Translations under genes and position numbers: made by a program
Shown here: positions 33,527 to 35,795 of the stretch, piece by piece
How the letters are laid out: the number at the start of each line of letters is the position of its first letter
How positions within the stretch are numbered: the stretch's first letter is position 1
NCBI GenBank assembly: GCA_045540275.1
Contig: JAZQGX010000204.1
Span: forward strand, 1 to 35,795
DNA from: RGIG8368 sp045540275
Lineage (GTDB): Bacteria; Verrucomicrobiota; Kiritimatiellia; RFP12; UBA1067
Direction: 5' to 3'
Length of the DNA stretch: 35,795 bases
The notes under the pieces: generated by a model
The model's input: the letters and a program-made list of their open reading frames with translations, nothing else
Databases searched by the model: none
Told to the model about the DNA's origin: nothing

Positions 33527-35287
33527 CTACATTCCGGGACGGAAAATTTCGTCATCCTCGTCCTCGGGGTCGTCTTCCGGATACTCCTCTTCGATGTCCG
33601 GTGGGACTTCAAGATATCTGGCGATTTTTCCGGCCATTGCGGAAAAGGCGGGTGCTGCGACATAGCCGCCCGTATGCTGCGGACTTGGTTGTTCGATCGA
33701 GACGAGTACCGCAAACACAGGTTTTTCGGCGGGAACAAAACCGACGAACGACGCATAGTACTTTTCCGAAGAGTAGGCGCCATTTTCAAACTTCTGCGAA
33801 GTTCCGGTCTTTCCCGCCACTGAGTAGCCGCGAACGCGGGCGCGTCGCCCGGTGCCCCCGAGTTCGGAGGTGACCGTAGCAAGCATCTTCCGCATTTGCC
33901 TTGCCGTATTTTTGCTTATCGGTCTTCCGATCATCTCAGGGGTGTTTTGGTAGACAACCTCCCCCTCCTCGGAGACCACCTTGCTGATCAGATAAGGCTT
34001 CATCATCGCGCCGTCATTGGCGATGCACGAATATGCGCTGATCATCTGCAATGCGGTCACAGCTATTCCCTGTCCGATTGAAATCCGCGTCGGCGTGATC
34101 TTCGTCCAACGTACCTTGTTTGACGGATGCACCAGCAATCCGCGCGATTCACCGGGCAGATCAAACCCGAATTTACTGCCGAAATTGAAGGCGCGGAAGT
34201 ATCGGTAAAGCCGATTGTCGCCGAGTTGCAGCGCAAGCTTTGCGGTCACGATGTTTGAAGATTTTTTGATTGCGGTGGTAATGTCGATGGGACCGGTGAC
34301 ATGGTCGTGCAGCACCCTCCCGGCGTAGGCCCATGTACCGTGCTCCGCGCTGACCGTGGACGACGGTGTGCCGAGACCCTCGTTCAGCCATGCGGCCACG
34401 GTGACCGCCTTCATGATCGAGCCGGGTTCGTAGACGGTGGTAAGCGCAAAATTGCATTTGGCCTCATCGGAAGCGCTTACGTACTGCTCCGGAAAATAGT
34501 CGGGGCAGGATGCCAGCGCCAGCAGTTCGCCAGTTTTGATGTTTTGAACGACGCTCCATCCGCGCTTGGCATTGAACTTGGCGACGGTTTCGGCAAGAAC
34601 CTTTTCCACTATTTCCTGCACCGTGTGATCGAGCGTGAGATGAATGTTGTGCCCGGCGCGCGCGTCGACGCTTGTCTGGCGACGATTGAAAATCTCGTCG
34701 CGGTGTGCGTTCTTCTCGCCGAGGATCAATCCCCCGGTACCGGTGAGATAACGGTTGAAGCGCTGTTCGACGCCGCCGCCGCCGACCCCGTCGGCATTGA
34801 CGAACCCCAGCACGTGCGACATACACTTGCCGTGCGGATAGCGTCTTATGATGATGGGGTCGACACCGACGCCGAATGTGGTTTTGTTGGTTCGCACCCA
34901 CTCCTTGAAATCTCGGTCCTCGGTATTGGCCACTCGGATGTATTTGGCATCGACACGCGAGAACTTTTCCTTGATTTCATCAACGGGTACGTTCAGATTT
35001 TTGGAGAGGATTTTCGCGATGGCGGGCACGTCGTTAGAGGGCGAGAACTCACGCGGATTGAGGAACACGCGCCATGCGTTTATGCTCACCGCCATCGGGT
35101 AGGTTGTCCCGTTGCGGTCGTAGATCGTCCCTCGCATGCCCAGCGTCTTGTGCTTGTAGGTATAGCGGATGTTTTTGTGGTTGGCCAGCTGCAGATAGGC
35201 CAAGGTCGCGATCAATGCGACCCAGCACAAGGACAGCGACAGCACTATCAGATAGATACGCTTTATAATGCCATGGTCATTCATCAT
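33527..35287 (-). CDS. ftsI: Division transpeptidase FtsI / class B penicillin-binding protein
   Basis: This class B PBP cross-links septal peptidoglycan. The 586-residue protein has one N-terminal membrane helix (about 9-31), a pedestal domain with RGTIYDRNG (52-60), and a transpeptidase domain with SIMK (S290, K293), SSN (343-345) and KTG (493-495). It has no PASTA domain. The C-terminus ends in a striking acidic tail, including DIEEEYPEDDPEDEDDE. The ATG overlaps the ftsL-like stop by 4 bp, the usual division-cluster arrangement. The normal next gene, murE, is replaced by the D-aminoacylase-like gene. Confidence 0.95.
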   Translation of the reverse strand: MMNDHGIIKRIYLIVLSLSLCWVALIATLAYLQLANHKNIRYTYKHKTLGMRGTIYDRNGTTYPMAVSINAWRVFLNPREFSPSNDVPAIAKILSKNLNVPVDEIKEKFSRVDAKYIRVANTEDRDFKEWVRTNKTTFGVGVDPIIIRRYPHGKCMSHVLGFVNADGVGGGGVEQRFNRYLTGTGGLILGEKNAHRDEIFNRRQTSVDARAGHNIHLTLDHTVQEIVEKVLAETVAKFNAKRGWSVVQNIKTGELLALASCPDYFPEQYVSASDEAKCNFALTTVYEPGSIMKAVTVAAWLNEGLGTPSSTVSAEHGTWAYAGRVLHDHVTGPIDITTAIKKSSNIVTAKLALQLGDNRLYRYFRAFNFGSKFGFDLPGESRGLLVHPSNKVRWTKITPTRISIGQGIAVTALQMISAYSCIANDGAMMKPYLISKVVSEEGEVVYQNTPEMIGRPISKNTARQMRKMLATVTSELGGTGRRARVRGYSVAGKTGTSQKFENGAYSSEKYYASFVGFVPAEKPVFAVLVSIEQPSPQHTGGYVAAPAFSAMAGKIARYLEVPPDIEEEYPEDDPEDEDDEIFRPGM

Positions 35288-35676
35288 CTTCCGGCGATAC
35301 TGGTCTGCACCTGCTTGTTTTTCCGGAACAGATTCATTGAAAGCTGGTTGTTCACCGGCTTGCCGTTTTTATCCATGCGGACGATCTGGTCCTGACCGGG
35401 ATAATTCATTTTCAATCCGTGGCTTTTCAGCGCGCTACGGATTTTTTCGGAAGTGAAGTTGTCGCGCCAGAGAATCGATTCGTGCTGAAGAATCTGATTC
35501 AGCTTTTTGAGTTCGCTCTCGCCCTTGCCCAGTTCGTTGCCGAGCTGTTCGCAGACCAGATAAAGTCTTGCGTACATCATGGCCAGCCCGACCACCATTA
35601 TCGCAAGCACGGCCACGGATTTCGGAAACGATTTTGCATTAACGTGTCTTCGATGATTTTTCCTACGCATGTTCAA
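35284..35676 (-). CDS. ftsL: FtsL-like division protein
   Basis: The 130-residue protein has a basic N-terminal tail (MNMRRKNHRRHVNAK), one membrane helix at about 20-42 and a following heptad-like coiled coil (CEQLGNELGKGESELKKLNQIL). This is the bitopic topology of FtsL, which with FtsB and FtsQ activates FtsWI. FtsL is poorly conserved, so the call rests on topology and position between rsmH and ftsI. AGGAGG lies upstream of the ATG. It overlaps ftsI by 4 bp. Confidence 0.78.
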   Translation of the reverse strand: MNMRRKNHRRHVNAKSFPKSVAVLAIMVVGLAMMYARLYLVCEQLGNELGKGESELKKLNQILQHESILWRDNFTSEKIRSALKSHGLKMNYPGQDQIVRMDKNGKPVNNQLSMNLFRKNKQVQTSIAGR

Positions 35677-35713
35677 ACCTCCTGGTGCCGTAAAGGCACA
35701 TCGTAAACTTTTT

Positions 35714-35795
35714 TCAAATTCTCTCTGCCACTCTCAGCTTCGCCGAGCGGGATCTCGGATTGGCCTCGCACTCCGCATCGCTTGCCACAAGCGGA
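35714..35795 (-). CDS. rsmH: 3' end of rsmH (16S rRNA m4C1402 methyltransferase), partial
   Basis: The last 26 codons before the TGA at 35714-35716 read ...ASDAECEANPRSRSAKLRVAERI. NPRSRSAKLRVAE is the conserved C-terminus of RsmH (MraW). Its place directly upstream of ftsL is the standard mraZ-rsmH-ftsL-ftsI order. The gene runs off the right edge of the window. Confidence 0.9.
   Translation of the reverse strand, partial: PLVASDAECEANPRSRSAKLRVAERI

Noticed and set aside
1..35795. CRISPR arrays, insertion sequences, tRNA or rRNA genes
   Set aside because: I read both strands and saw no regularly spaced direct repeats, no transposase frame, and no tRNA or rRNA signature.

Overview
The window looks like a chromosomal segment of a bacterium of the PVC superphylum, most likely a Lentisphaerota/Kiritimatiellota-type anaerobe. 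This placement is an inference from gene content: exported Gfo/Idh/MocA and DUF1080 sugar proteins with a Tat-exported TIM-barrel partner, a BspA/InlB-type repeat surface protein, a true TrpR homologue, a Bacteroidetes-like short ParE/ParC pair, and an AhbC-like radical SAM enzyme. No rRNA or tRNA was seen that could fix the taxonomy. Every confident gene lies on the minus strand except one surface-protein locus at about 8.4-10.2 kb.

Reading in the direction of transcription (right to left): (1) The right edge holds the end of a division/cell-wall cluster: the last 26 codons of rsmH, an FtsL-like protein, the FtsI/PBP transpeptidase, then an N-acyl-D-amino-acid deacylase, a pyrimidine-nucleoside phosphorylase and uvrB. 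(2) rpsB-tsf has its own near-consensus promoter, a leader of about 100 nt and a strong terminator. (3) A CPBP membrane protease and Hsp33 follow. (4) pyrK-thrC-ahbC starts at an extended -10 promoter so close to the pyrK ATG that the mRNA may be leaderless; it ends in a G-rich hairpin terminator. (5) A long run, ppi-parE-[DUF1080 lipoprotein, isomerase-like protein, Gfo/Idh oxidoreductase, Cys-rich exported protein]-parC-glycosyltransferase-queF-queD, begins behind a weak promoter overlapped by a perfect palindrome. (6) gyrB-era-trpR-aminotransferase-membrane protein-GT117-like protein-tsaC is tightly packed, has a good promoter upstream of gyrB and ends in a bidirectional terminator at the left edge.

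The most unusual signal is the single plus-strand gene. It encodes a secreted protein with an F5/8-type-like N-terminal region, an InlB-like repeat and BspA-type leucine-rich repeats. It is split by a run of ten G residues: the signal-peptide frame stops directly after the tract, and the rest of the protein continues without a stop in another frame. A tract of 8 or 11 G would restore one protein of about 590 residues. This is the layout of a phase-variable contingency locus, although a homopolymer sequencing or assembly error cannot be excluded from one sequence.

Other points worth attention are the separation of parE from parC by an exported sugar-processing cassette, an altered TOPRIM motif in ParE, a TrpR with intact tryptophan-binding residues coupled to an aminotransferase, and a haem-pathway-like radical SAM gene without other haem genes nearby.
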